NCBI RefSeq assembly: GCF_002209555.1 | Contig: NZ_NJIF01000001.1 | Coordinates: 434,001-498,000 of the forward strand | Length of the DNA stretch: 64,000 nt | Reading direction: 5' to 3' | Source of the DNA: Achromobacter insolitus | GTDB lineage: Bacteria > Pseudomonadota > Gammaproteobacteria > Burkholderiales > Burkholderiaceae_B | Shown here: positions 34,657 to 46,791 of the stretch, one piece after another | How the letters are laid out: the number at the start of each line of letters is the position of its first letter | How positions within the stretch are numbered: the first letter of the stretch is position 1 | The notes under the pieces: model-generated | Told to the model about the DNA's origin: nothing | The model's database searches: none | Seen by the model: the letters and a program-made list of their open reading frames with translations, nothing else | Program-made: the position numbers and the translations under genes

Positions 34657-35529
34657 ATGAGCACAGCCCCTGGGAAAGCGACCGTGACCGAAATCCGCCC
34701 CGCGCACTGGCGCGCCCTCTGGATTTCCGATATTCACCTGGGCACCGCCGGGTGCAAGGCGGAATTCCTTCTCGACTTCCTGGACCACAACGATTCCGAC
34801 ACCCTTTACCTGGTGGGGGATATCGTCGACGGCTGGCAACTGCGCAAACACTGGCACTGGCCTCGGGCGCACAACGACGTCATCCAGCGCATTCTGCGCA
34901 AGGCGCGCAACGGCACCCGGGTGGTGTTCATCCCTGGCAACCATGATGAATTCGCGCGCGAGTTCGCCGGTTATGCCTTTGGCGACATCGAAATCCTGGA
35001 CGAAGACGTGCACGTCACCGCCAAGGGGCTGCGCCTCTTGGTATTGCATGGCGACCAGTTCGACGGCGTCATCCAGCACAGCCGCTGGCTCGCCCACCTG
35101 GGCGACGGGCTCTACCAGTTGGCGTTGTGGATCAACCATCATTTCAACCGGCTGCGCCATCGCCTGGGGCTGCACTACTGGTCGCTGTCGCAGTATCTGA
35201 AGCACAAGGTCAAGAACGCCGTCTCCTTCATTACGGACTTCGAGGAAGCCTTGGCCGGCGAAGCCCGGCGCCGGGGCCTGGACGGCGTGGTCTGCGGCCA
35301 TATCCACAAGGCCGAGCTGCGCCATGTGGGCGACATCCTCTACTGCAATGACGGCGACTGGGTGGAAAGCCTGTCCGCCCTGGCCGAGACACACGACGGA
35401 CAGCTCCAGCTGCTGGATTGGGCCGCGGTCATGGCGGAACACGAGGCCGACCCAAGCAAGCGCGCACCGCGCTCGCTGACGCTGCCCGCCCTGCCGTCTG
35501 CTCTACGCCGCCAAAGCAAACACCCGTGA
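34657..35529 (+). CDS. LpxH-like UDP-2,3-diacylglucosamine diphosphatase family phosphoesterase
   Basis: Calcineurin-like metallophosphoesterase of about 290 residues. The metal-site motifs are complete: SDIHLG, GDIVDGWQL, GNHDEF, VLHGDQFDG and GHIHKAE. The longer DIVDGW-containing relatives are annotated as UDP-2,3-diacylglucosamine diphosphatases and would act at the membrane surface in lipid A synthesis. A canonical LpxH of about 240 residues may be encoded elsewhere, so the substrate is tentative. Start choice is uncertain: ATG codons at 34639 and 34657 are both possible, neither with a strong ribosome site. Confidence 0.8.
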   Translation: MSTAPGKATVTEIRPAHWRALWISDIHLGTAGCKAEFLLDFLDHNDSDTLYLVGDIVDGWQLRKHWHWPRAHNDVIQRILRKARNGTRVVFIPGNHDEFAREFAGYAFGDIEILDEDVHVTAKGLRLLVLHGDQFDGVIQHSRWLAHLGDGLYQLALWINHHFNRLRHRLGLHYWSLSQYLKHKVKNAVSFITDFEEALAGEARRRGLDGVVCGHIHKAELRHVGDILYCNDGDWVESLSALAETHDGQLQLLDWAAVMAEHEADPSKRAPRSLTLPALPSALRRQSKHP

Positions 35530-35543
35530 TAACCCGTATGCGT

Positions 35544-35638
35544 CCCCGTTACGCAACGGGGATGTTGCAGTTCACGGCCCTCTAGGTCATGCTTGCATCT
35601 GGGGCAACGGGCGAACTGACCCGTTCACGCTGCAACAT
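35544..35638. repeat. Hairpin and spaced inverted repeat before the acyl-CoA synthetase gene
   Basis: CCCCGTT-ACGC-AACGGGG (35544-35561) forms a 7-bp hairpin just after the phosphoesterase gene. Immediately after it, ATGTTGCAG (35562-35570) is repeated in inverse at 35630-35638, 17 bases before the acyl-CoA synthetase ATG. The first may act as a terminator stem; the spaced arms could be two half-sites of a looping regulator. Confidence 0.4.
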
Positions 35639-35655
35639 GCTCACAACATAGGGCC

Positions 35656-37350
35656 ATGAACGACCAATATCAGGCGCTCTACCAAACATTCCGCTGGCTG
35701 GTACCCACCCAGTTCAACATCGCGGAAGCGTGCTGCCACCGCTGGGCATCCAGCAGTCCGGATGCGCGGCGCATTGCCATCTACTACGAAGATGAATCCG
35801 GCAACCGCGAGGTCTGGACCTATGCCCGCCTGGCGGAAGCGGCCAATCAGCTGGCCAACGGCCTGGTGAAAATGGGCGTGGGCCGCGGCGACCGCGTCGG
35901 TGTGGTGCTGGGACAACGCCCCGAAACCGTGGTGGCCCACATGGCCATCTACAGCGTGGGCGCCGTGGTGCTGCCCCTGTCGGCCTTGTTCGGGCCGGAA
36001 GCCCTGGAAAGCCGCCTGCGCGATTCCGAAACCCGCGTCGCCATCGTCGATCACGCATCCAGCGCCAACCTGCTCGCCGTCAGCGACGACTGCCCCAACC
36101 TGCAACAGATCATCGGCATCGGCTTTGCCGACGAGCGCGTGCTGCCCTGGCGCAGCCTGCTGGCGCGCCAGCCCAACGAATTCAAAATGGTCCAGACCCG
36201 CTCGTCGGACCCTGCCATCCTGCTCTATACCTCCGGCACTACTGGCGCACCCAAGGGCGCCCTGCTCCCGCATAGCGTGCTGATCGGCAACCTGCCGGGC
36301 TTCGTCGCGTCGCAGGACTGGTTCCCCAAGCCCGCGGACGTGTTCTGGTCGCCCGCCGACTGGGCCTGGACCGGCGGCATGATGGACGCCTTGCTGCCCA
36401 CGCTCTACTTCGGCCATCCCATCGTCGGCACGCGCGGGCGCTTCTCGGTCGAGCGCGCATTCGAGCTCCTGGAACGCTATCAGGTCACCAACACGTTTCT
36501 CTTCCCCACCGCGCTCAAAATGATGATGAAAGCGGTGCCGGAACCGCGCAACCGCTATCAGCTGGCCCTGCGTTCCATCATGAGCGCCGGGGAAAGCGTG
36601 GGCGAGACCGTTTTCGAATGGTGCCAATCGGCGCTGGGCGTGACGCCCAACGAAATGTTCGGTCAAACGGAAATGAACTACGTGGTGGGCAACAGCCAGA
36701 AGCGCTGGCCTGCCAAACCGGGCAGCATGGGCCGCCCCTATCCAGGCCACAACGTCGCGGTGCTGGACGAGGACGGCAAGCCAGTGGAACCGGGCGGCAC
36801 CGGCGAAATCGCGGTCAACCGGCACGATATCCATGGCTACCCCGACCCGGTGATGTTCCTGGGCTACTGGCGCAACGAAGCCGCCACCCAGGCCAAGTTC
36901 AAAGGCGACTGGTGCCTGACCGGCGATCTGGCGAAGGTCGACGCCGATGGCTACCTCTGGTATGCGGGTCGCGCGGATGACGTATTCAAGTCCGCCGGCT
37001 ACCGGATTGGCCCCGGGGAAATCGAAAGCTGCCTCATTGGGCATCCGGCCGTGGCCAACGCCGCCGTCGTACCCAAGCCGGACGCGGAGCGCGGCGCCCT
37101 GGTCAAGGCCTATGTGGTGCTGACGCCCGAGTTCGCGCAGCGCGATCGCAACGACATCATCGAGAACCTGCAGGAGCACGTGCGCGAGCGCCTCGCTCCG
37201 TATGAGTACCCGAAGGAGATCGAATTCGTCGACGAACTGCCCATGACGACCACCGGTAAAATCCAGCGCCGCATCCTGCGCCTGCGCGAAGAAGAACGCT
37301 CGCGGACGGCCGCGGGCCAGACAGACGCGCTGCAGGCTCCCAAGGCCTGA
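35656..37350 (+). CDS. Acyl-CoA synthetase, AMP-binding family
   Basis: Adenylate-forming enzyme of 564 residues that activates a carboxylic acid to its CoA thioester. The P-loop LLYTSGTTGAPKGALLPH, the FWSPADWAWTGGMMDALLP segment, GQTEMNYVVGN, the GDWCLTGDLAKVDADGYLWYAGRADDVFKSAGYRIGPGEIE hinge region and the catalytic lysine in TTTGKIQRR are all present. The WSPADWAW and YPGHN features place it with medium-chain acyl-CoA/acetyl-CoA synthetase-like enzymes. The chain length of the substrate cannot be told. It lies 22 bases before a gamma carbonic anhydrase gene, a common pairing. Confidence 0.88.
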   Translation: MNDQYQALYQTFRWLVPTQFNIAEACCHRWASSSPDARRIAIYYEDESGNREVWTYARLAEAANQLANGLVKMGVGRGDRVGVVLGQRPETVVAHMAIYSVGAVVLPLSALFGPEALESRLRDSETRVAIVDHASSANLLAVSDDCPNLQQIIGIGFADERVLPWRSLLARQPNEFKMVQTRSSDPAILLYTSGTTGAPKGALLPHSVLIGNLPGFVASQDWFPKPADVFWSPADWAWTGGMMDALLPTLYFGHPIVGTRGRFSVERAFELLERYQVTNTFLFPTALKMMMKAVPEPRNRYQLALRSIMSAGESVGETVFEWCQSALGVTPNEMFGQTEMNYVVGNSQKRWPAKPGSMGRPYPGHNVAVLDEDGKPVEPGGTGEIAVNRHDIHGYPDPVMFLGYWRNEAATQAKFKGDWCLTGDLAKVDADGYLWYAGRADDVFKSAGYRIGPGEIESCLIGHPAVANAAVVPKPDAERGALVKAYVVLTPEFAQRDRNDIIENLQEHVRERLAPYEYPKEIEFVDELPMTTTGKIQRRILRLREEERSRTAAGQTDALQAPKA

Positions 37351-37372
37351 TAGTGCAACCGGAGACCAAGGC

Positions 37373-37894
37373 ATGCCCATCTACCAGCTCGACGACCTGA
37401 TTCCCCGCATCGACCCGGCGGCCTACGTGGCCGACAGCGCCGACATCATCGGCAACGTAACGCTGGAGGCAGGCGTCAGCATCTGGTCCAACGTGTCGAT
37501 CCGCGGCGACAACGACGCCATCCTGATCAAGAGCGGCACCAATATCCAGGAGGGCAGCGTGCTGCACGTGGACGACGGCTGTCCGATGACCATCGGCCCC
37601 AACGTGACCGTGGGTCATCAAGCCATGCTCCACGGCTGTACCATCCATGAAGGCGCACTCGTGGGCATGCAGGCCATCGTGCTGAACAACGCCGTCATCG
37701 GCCGCAATTGCCTGATCGGGGCAGGCGCCATCATCCCCGAAGACCGTGTCATTCCCGACAATTCCCTGGTCATCGGCATCGGCAAGATCGTCCGCGAGCT
37801 CTCGGACGAAGAAATCGCCAATCTGCACAAGAACACCGCCCATTACGTGGCGCGGGGCCAACACTACAAGACCGCCCTGAAACGGATCGGCTGA
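37373..37894 (+). CDS. Gamma-class carbonic anhydrase-like protein
   Basis: Left-handed beta-helix protein of 173 residues built from hexapeptide repeats. The metal histidines expected in gamma carbonic anhydrases are present at His65, His82 and His87 (LHVDDG and VGHQAMLHG). A C-terminal helix (about 145-170) completes the fold. Close relatives such as YrdA and PaaY may be carbonic anhydrases or thioesterases. Position right after an acyl-CoA synthetase gene fits a PaaY-like thioesterase role as well as CO2 hydration. Confidence 0.88.
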   Translation: MPIYQLDDLIPRIDPAAYVADSADIIGNVTLEAGVSIWSNVSIRGDNDAILIKSGTNIQEGSVLHVDDGCPMTIGPNVTVGHQAMLHGCTIHEGALVGMQAIVLNNAVIGRNCLIGAGAIIPEDRVIPDNSLVIGIGKIVRELSDEEIANLHKNTAHYVARGQHYKTALKRIG

Positions 37895-37967
37895 ACGCCC
37901 CCGGGCGGCAGTCCAACCCTGCTGACGGCAGGGGGAATAGGCTGGGCTGATCGGCTAACATCTCCCC

Positions 37968-38897
37968 ATGACTGATCAGCTCAAAAAATACCTTACCGAA
38001 GACCGCAGCGTCCGCATCCAGGCCGTGCGCCTGGACGCAACCTGGAAGGCCACACAGGCCAATCACGACTATCCCCCCGCCATCACCCACCTGCTGGGCG
38101 AACTGGTGGCGGCGTCCGCGCTGTTGGCCGCCAACATCAAGTTCGAGGGCTCGCTGGTACTGCAGATCCAGGGCGACGGCCCGATTGCCCTGTTGGTAGT
38201 GGAGTGCCGCAGCGACCTGAGCCTGCGCGCGACCGTGAAGATGCGCGAAGGCCATGAAGTGCCTAGCAGCGGCGACATGCAAAGCCTGCTGAATCCGGGC
38301 GGCAACGGCCGCTTCATCGTGGTGCTGGATCCGCAGCGCAAGTTGCCGGGCCAACAGGCCTACCAGGGCGTCGTGCCGCTGGAAGGCGACACCGTGGCCG
38401 AGGCGCTGCAACATTACATGAAGGCCTCTGAACAACTGGACACCCGCCTGTGGCTGGCGGCCGATGCCGAGCATGCCGCGGGCATGCTGATCCAGCGCCT
38501 GCCGCACCATGGCGGTTCGGACACGCCGGAACTCTCCGAGCAGAACGCCGCCGAAACGTGGGACCGCGCCTGCGCGCTGGCCGGCACCATCAAGCACGAC
38601 GAGCTGCTGGCCACCGACATCGACACGCTCATACACCGCCTGTTCTGGGAAGAAACCCTGGTGGCGTTCGATCCCCAGTCGGTGCGCTGGCACTGCCCCT
38701 GCACCCGGGAACGCGTGGCCAGCATGCTGCGCACCCTGGGCCAGGAAGAGGTCAACAGCATTCTGGCCGAACGCGGCCAGGTCGATGTCGCCTGTGATTT
38801 CTGCGGCAAGCCCTACAAGTTTGATTCCGTCGACTGCGCCACTTTGTTCTCGTCCGGCGCGGCGCCCGCTTCGGACACTCCTCCCACGGTCCACTGA
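37968..38897 (+). CDS. hslO: Redox-regulated chaperone Hsp33
   Basis: Holdase chaperone activated by oxidation, 309 residues. The C-terminal zinc switch is complete: Cys243 and Cys245 (HCPCTRER) and Cys276 and Cys279 (CDFCGKPY). The N-terminal domain shows GELVAASALLAANIKFEGSLVLQIQG and the PGGNGRFIVV segment of the family. Cytosolic. Stands alone between a carbonic anhydrase-like gene and a TadE-like gene; the latter begins 68 bases after its stop. Confidence 0.95.
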   Translation: MTDQLKKYLTEDRSVRIQAVRLDATWKATQANHDYPPAITHLLGELVAASALLAANIKFEGSLVLQIQGDGPIALLVVECRSDLSLRATVKMREGHEVPSSGDMQSLLNPGGNGRFIVVLDPQRKLPGQQAYQGVVPLEGDTVAEALQHYMKASEQLDTRLWLAADAEHAAGMLIQRLPHHGGSDTPELSEQNAAETWDRACALAGTIKHDELLATDIDTLIHRLFWEETLVAFDPQSVRWHCPCTRERVASMLRTLGQEEVNSILAERGQVDVACDFCGKPYKFDSVDCATLFSSGAAPASDTPPTVH

Positions 38898-38964
38898 CCG
38901 GTCCGGGCGGCCCAGCCGCCAGGACCTTTCCGTCACGCCGGATTATCCTCATCGACAGGCGGCC

Positions 38965-39723
38965 ATGCCTGCGCCAGACTGTGCAGCCATGACCGCCTTT
39001 TTTCACGCCTCCTCCGGCCGCCAAGCCGGCGCGGCCGCCCTCGAATTCGCCGTGGCGGCCACGCTGGTGCTGCTGCTGGGCCTGCTCTCGATCGAGGCGG
39101 CCCACTGGCAAGGCGTGCGTCAGATGGCTTATCTCGCGCTGATGGAAGCCGGGCGCGCCGGCGCCACCTCGCACGGCAACCCCGCGCGCATGCGGACCGC
39201 ATTTTTGCAGGCCCTGCTGCCACGCTACGTCGGGGCGCACGGCCTGGCTGGCGCTCGGCGCCGGCTGGAAGCCCAGCTAACGGGACTCAGCGCCATTTCG
39301 GGCACGCATCCCTGGCGCATCGAGGTCCTGCTGCCCGACGAGCAGTCGTTCCGGGAGCATGCCCGCCCAGGACTCCAGTTACCCGCGGCGGCGGGCATGC
39401 GCGCCATCGACAACAACTATCAAGACTTGCAGCATGCGCGCCGGCCGCCGGGGCCGGCCGGCCAGACCATCTTCCAGGCCAACACGCTGAAACTGCGCCT
39501 GACCTATCTGCACAAACCGCTGCTGCCACCCTTGCGCGGGCTGCTTGCCGCGTTAAGCCACGACGGCAACAGCTATGCGGGCAACGCGCAGGCCAAAGGC
39601 CTGCTGCCCATGCGCATGGAACTGGAAACGGAGATGCACTCGCACCCGGTGGATTGGGCGCGCAGGACTCCCCAGCCCGACGGCATCGTATACGGCGGGT
39701 GCCGCAGCTTGCGCTGCGGCTGA
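38965..39723 (+). CDS. TadE-like pseudopilin-type protein
   Basis: Protein of 252 residues. A short charged leader ending in AALEF precedes a hydrophobic segment (about 24-45), with Glu one residue before the hydrophobic core, as in TadE/TadF pseudopilins that are cleaved before such a glutamate. The remainder is a soluble domain with no recognised motif. No other tad or flp gene is nearby, so it is either an orphan of a pilus locus elsewhere or works alone. The frame is open far upstream across hslO; the ATG at 38965 is chosen because it lies after hslO and close to AGGCGG. An ATG at 38989 is an alternative. Confidence 0.65.
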   Translation: MPAPDCAAMTAFFHASSGRQAGAAALEFAVAATLVLLLGLLSIEAAHWQGVRQMAYLALMEAGRAGATSHGNPARMRTAFLQALLPRYVGAHGLAGARRRLEAQLTGLSAISGTHPWRIEVLLPDEQSFREHARPGLQLPAAAGMRAIDNNYQDLQHARRPPGPAGQTIFQANTLKLRLTYLHKPLLPPLRGLLAALSHDGNSYAGNAQAKGLLPMRMELETEMHSHPVDWARRTPQPDGIVYGGCRSLRCG

Positions 39724-39759
39724 ACGAAATGGGGAATGAACAGTAACGGCGGCCGGCGT

Positions 39760-40173
39760 TCAGTGCCGGGCGTTAGTCTGATTGGCCGGTCTGGGCGAGG
39801 CCGCAGCCGGGCGGGCGGCCGGCGCGCTGGCGCGCGCGGGCGTGGCGGGCTTGGCCGCGGCGTCCGCTGCCAGGGACGCGCCCCCAGCCGGGGCCGGGGT
39901 GTTCTGCGGCAAAATGTGCACAAACACCTCGCCCTCGCGCATCATGCCCAGCTCGCCGCGGGCACGCTCTTCAATGGCGCCGGAGCCACCCTCGAGGTCG
40001 CGCACCTCCGCTTCAAGCGCGGCGTTGCGCGCGCGCAGGCCTTCATTGGTCTCGCGTTGCTCCGCCACCTGGCGTTGCAGATCCCAGACCTTGAACCACC
40101 CGCCCTTACCCAGCCACAGCGGGTATTGGATCAGGCCTAGCAGCACGAACAGCACCAGGAACAACAGGCGCAT
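39760..40173 (-). CDS. ftsB: Cell division protein FtsB
   Basis: Bitopic divisome protein of 137 residues. One N-terminal membrane helix (about 2-20, [18 protein letters not shown]) is followed by a coiled coil (about 32-65, [21 protein letters not shown]) and the conserved [18 protein letters not shown] segment that contacts FtsL and FtsQ. The last 50 residues are an Ala/Pro-rich tail not found in the 103-residue E. coli protein. It follows eno on the same strand with a 68-base gap, the conserved eno-ftsB order. Confidence 0.92.
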   Translation of the reverse strand: MRLLFLVLFVLLGLIQYPLWLGKGGWFKVWDLQRQVAEQRETNEGLRARNAALEAEVRDLEGGSGAIEERARGELGMMREGEVFVHILPQNTPAPAGGASLAADAAAKPATPARASAPAARPAAASPRPANQTNARH

Positions 40174-40241
40174 ACGCGGGAACCCTCAGCAGTCGTGGCG
40201 TGGATGCGGCCCCGGGATTACTCCTGGAGCCGCGCTTCTCA

Positions 40242-41817
<1,576 letters not shown>

Positions 41818-41937
41818 GGGGTTCCTTCAGAGCAGTTGCGTTGGTTTCGGTCTGGCACCGGATACGGCGAAGCCGCCAGTGTCGCGCAAGGCGGCCTGGC
41901 GACGCATATCTGATGCTAATCGGTTGTATCCGAAAGA

Positions 41938-41961
41938 AGCGCCGCCGTACAGGGCGGCGCT
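41938..41961 (-). terminator. Terminator after pyrG
   Basis: On the minus strand AGCGCCGCC-(6)-GGCGGCGCT followed by TTCTTTC, 60 bases after the pyrG stop. It suggests that pyrG is terminated before the DUF1330-eno-ftsB unit. Confidence 0.6.
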
Positions 41962-42020
41962 GAGGCAGCGGCCCGCGGTCCAGAAGATCCGCTTACGGAA
42001 CTCCAGACCGCAGGCGCGCA

Positions 42021-43718
<1,698 letters not shown>

Positions 43719-43914
43719 TTATAGCCGGGCGGCGGAGGTTATTTGGGTTTTCCCCTAGCTCCGGGGCGTAACATTTGGCAGCACTCCAAATGCCGCGGAG
43801 CCCATCCCCTTGCGCGGCGGGGCCGAGCCGCGTGCTATGGTCGATCCCTAATTTTTTCTGCACTGTTGTTTCGCAACACCACGATCTCCCAGGGACTCGC
43901 CCCTTCCTACATCG

Positions 43915-44916
43915 ATGATGACCGCTGCTCCATCTTCCGCTCTGCCCGCCCGACGCCTGGCGCTCATAGCCGTCCTGATTCAGCTGACATACACGCTGCT
44001 GGCCCATGGCTATGCCTGGTTCGGCCTGCCCCAAAGCGCCGCCATGCGGGAAGCATTGAGCACCCCGCAGTTCCTGGCGCAGTTCGCGGCCACCACTGTC
44101 GCCACGCTCGCAGTCGTCGGGCTCGTCGTCTGGAGCACCATGCACCGCTGGCTCGCGCGCCACGCGACCCAGGCCGTGGACGAACCGCGCAAGCTGTACG
44201 GCACCTTCATTTCGCTGCTGCTGCTCTTCACGCTGACCTCGTCGGCGGGCATCGCTATCCTGCAATCCCGATTGATGGAATGGCTGCTGGCCAATCGCGA
44301 TGCGCTGGATGGCTGGTTCGGCCAGAGTTTCATCGGCAAGATGATCGCGCTGAATGTACTGATCAAGCTGCTGACCATCCTCACGGACATCATCGGCGCG
44401 TGGGCAGTCGTGCGTATCGCCGCCTGGACGGTGCGGCCGGCGGGCCCCGCGGGCGGGCCGGAATATGGCAGGTCGCATGCAGCCTGGATCGCCAGCCTGG
44501 TCGTGCTGATCTGGCAGTTGAACGCCTCGACCCTCGTGGGCGGCTACCTGCACGCGCAATCGCCCGAGGCGGGCGGACTGGCCTACGCGCTGGGCTATCT
44601 GGTGATGCCGGCGGCCGTGCTGGCACTTTGCGCGCGGGCCTGCCTGAAAATCCTGCCGCCTGACACGGGCCGCGCCGGCCCTTGCCGGGCGGCGATCCAC
44701 GGCACCCTGGCGTTCTGGATCGCCCAGGGGCTGGGGATCGGCCTGGGCTACCTGAGCATCAAGGCCATGACCTGGAGCCAACTGGTCCGCGTCGCGCAAT
44801 CGCAAATGACAGTAGCCGTCCTGCTGCTGGCGTACGGCGCGCTGCTGGTCGTGGGTTGCTGGGCAGGCAAGCTTGCCTTGTACCGCGGCGCCAACGCCCC
44901 ATCGCGCCAGGCCTGA
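43915..44916 (+). CDS. Polytopic membrane protein of unknown function
   Basis: Integral membrane protein of 333 residues with about seven hydrophobic segments (near 14-36, 55-80, 100-120, 150-172, 192-212, 222-245, 260-280 and 295-318, some marginal). I do not recognise the family. No transporter signature or catalytic motif is evident; single conserved-looking charged residues occur in the helices at TDIIGAW. The ATG at 43915 is followed directly by another; both are possible. It is divergent from pyrG across a 241-base spacer and ends at a strong bidirectional terminator shared with pepP. Confidence 0.6.
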   Translation: MMTAAPSSALPARRLALIAVLIQLTYTLLAHGYAWFGLPQSAAMREALSTPQFLAQFAATTVATLAVVGLVVWSTMHRWLARHATQAVDEPRKLYGTFISLLLLFTLTSSAGIAILQSRLMEWLLANRDALDGWFGQSFIGKMIALNVLIKLLTILTDIIGAWAVVRIAAWTVRPAGPAGGPEYGRSHAAWIASLVVLIWQLNASTLVGGYLHAQSPEAGGLAYALGYLVMPAAVLALCARACLKILPPDTGRAGPCRAAIHGTLAFWIAQGLGIGLGYLSIKAMTWSQLVRVAQSQMTVAVLLLAYGALLVVGCWAGKLALYRGANAPSRQA

Positions 44917-44932
44917 ACTGGCGGGCCAGAAG

Positions 44933-44966
44933 AAAAGGCCGCGGGCATCACGCCCGCGGCCTTTTT
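44933..44966. terminator. Bidirectional terminator
   Basis: GGCCGCGGGC-ATCAC-GCCCGCGGCC (44937-44961) with AAAA before and TTTTT after, between convergent genes at 43915-44916 and 44987-46777. It can serve both strands. Confidence 0.92.
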
Positions 44967-44986
44967 CATGCGCCGTGCGCCACCGT

Positions 44987-46777
44987 TCAGATCGCTGCCG
45001 TACGGCGTTCCAGCCAAGCCAGCGCCTCGCCCTCGACCAGCGGCGACAGGCGTTCGAACACCGTCTTGTGATAGTCGTTAAGCCACGCGATCTCGTCCGC
45101 GCGCATCAGCGAAGGCTCGATGCAGCGCGTGTCGATCGGGCACAGCGTCAGCGTTTCAAAGCACAGGAATTCGCCCAGTTCCGAGGTCAGCCAGGCACGG
45201 TTGGCGACCAGGTTTTCGATGCGCACGCCCCAGCGGCCCGGACGGTAGATGCCCGGTTCGTTGGAGGTGATCATGCCCGGTTCCATGGCCGTGTGCGGGC
45301 CGGGCGCGGCGCGATAGGAAATGACCTGCGGACCTTCGTGGACGTTCAGGAAGTAACCCACGCCGTGGCCGGTGCCATGGCCGTATTCCGCGCCGCCCTC
45401 CCAGATGGGCGCGCGCGCAATGGCATCCAGCATGGGCGAAGGCGTGCCGCGCGGGAACGACGCGCGCGACAACGCGATCATGCCCTTGAGCACCAGCGTG
45501 AAGTCGACCTTCTGATCGGCGTTGGGCGTGCCCACCGCGACCACGCGGGTGATGTCGGTCGTGCCGCCCAGGTACTGGCCGCCCGAGTCGATCAACAGCA
45601 GGCCGTCGCCTTCAATGGTGGCATGCGACTCGGGGGTGGCGCGGTAGTGCGGCATCGCGCCATTGGCGTTGAACCCCGCGATGGTGGCAAAGCTGGGGCA
45701 GACGTAGGCGGGCCGGCGTGCGCGGGCGGCGGTGATCTGCTCGTCGATGGTCAGTTCCGTGATGGTTTCCTTGCCCAGCGCGCCTTCGAACCATGCGAAG
45801 AATTCACAGAGAGCGGCGCCGTCCTGCGCCATGGCCTGGCGCACGTTGGCCAATTCGGCGTCGGTCTTGCGGGACTTCAGCAGTGTGGACGGATTGATGG
45901 CCTCGACGCGCGGCACCGCCGGATCCATGGCATGGAATACGCCGCAGGTCACACGGGCCGGATCGATCAGCAGCTTCTGGTCCAGTTCCAGCGAAGCCAG
46001 GGCATCGGCCGCCTGGACGTAATCGGCCACTTCGACGCCATCGGCCGCCAGTACGGCGCGCAGGCCGGCGTCGATCTTGCCATTGGCCACGAACAGCGTG
46101 GCGTGGTCCAGGCCGACCAGCGCGTGGCCGACGAACACCGGGTTGTAATCCACGTCCGCGCCGCGCAGGTTGAAGAGCCAGGCGATGTCGTCCAACGTGC
46201 TGAGGAAATGCACGTCGGCGCCATGCGCCCGCATGGCCTCGCGCACCTGCGCGAGCTTGTCGGCGCGGGTCACGCAGGCCTGCGGCGCGACGTGTTCATA
46301 GATGGCGGCACCGGGCAGACCGGCACGGTCCGTCCAGATGTCTTCCAGCAAGTCCTCGCGAATCTCCAGGATGGCGCCGGCGGAAGCCGCCGCCGCCGAC
46401 AGCGCGCGGAAAGCGCCCAGGCCCAGCACCTGCCCGTCCACTCCGATGATCTGGCCCGCCCCGGTATTGGCGGCCAGCCAATCCACGTGACCGGGCGTCG
46501 TGGCCAGCGCGATCTTCATCAACTGCACGCAAGTGCCGGCCAATTGCGCCTCGGCCTGTACCCAGTAGCGGCTGTCCACCCACAGGCCGGCGAAATCCGC
46601 CGTGACCACCAGCGTGCCGACCGAGCCCGTGAAGCCGGTCAGCCAGCGCCGTCCTTGCCAGCGCGCGGGCAGGTACTCCGACAGATGCGGGTCCGAGGAA
46701 GGAACGACATAGGCGGATAGGCCGCGGCGGCTCATGGCCTGCCGCAATTGGGCGATACGGGCGTCGGTGCTAGACAT
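44987..46777 (-). CDS. pepP: Xaa-Pro aminopeptidase (M24B), long form
   Basis: Removes N-terminal residues that precede proline; 596 residues, the long three-domain form with two creatinase-like N-terminal domains and a C-terminal M24 catalytic domain. The metal ligands are visible as LLIDSGGQYLGGTTDITR (two Asp), EYGHGTGHGVG (His), TSNEPGIYRPG (Glu) and GVRIENLV (Glu). It ends the rpiR-iaaA-gsiABCD-dmpA-dppA-pepP cluster, 14 bases after dppA, and its 3' end meets a bidirectional terminator. In this setting it would digest proline-containing peptides brought in by the Gsi transporter. Confidence 0.93.
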   Translation of the reverse strand: MSSTDARIAQLRQAMSRRGLSAYVVPSSDPHLSEYLPARWQGRRWLTGFTGSVGTLVVTADFAGLWVDSRYWVQAEAQLAGTCVQLMKIALATTPGHVDWLAANTGAGQIIGVDGQVLGLGAFRALSAAAASAGAILEIREDLLEDIWTDRAGLPGAAIYEHVAPQACVTRADKLAQVREAMRAHGADVHFLSTLDDIAWLFNLRGADVDYNPVFVGHALVGLDHATLFVANGKIDAGLRAVLAADGVEVADYVQAADALASLELDQKLLIDPARVTCGVFHAMDPAVPRVEAINPSTLLKSRKTDAELANVRQAMAQDGAALCEFFAWFEGALGKETITELTIDEQITAARARRPAYVCPSFATIAGFNANGAMPHYRATPESHATIEGDGLLLIDSGGQYLGGTTDITRVVAVGTPNADQKVDFTLVLKGMIALSRASFPRGTPSPMLDAIARAPIWEGGAEYGHGTGHGVGYFLNVHEGPQVISYRAAPGPHTAMEPGMITSNEPGIYRPGRWGVRIENLVANRAWLTSELGEFLCFETLTLCPIDTRCIEPSLMRADEIAWLNDYHKTVFERLSPLVEGEALAWLERRTAAI

Positions 46778-46791
46778 GGGGGATGGGATCC

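Noticed and set aside
38509..38964. Upstream extension of the TadE-like frame over hslO
   Set aside because: The frame is open but overlaps the end of Hsp33, whose zinc motif is intact. The real start is after hslO.
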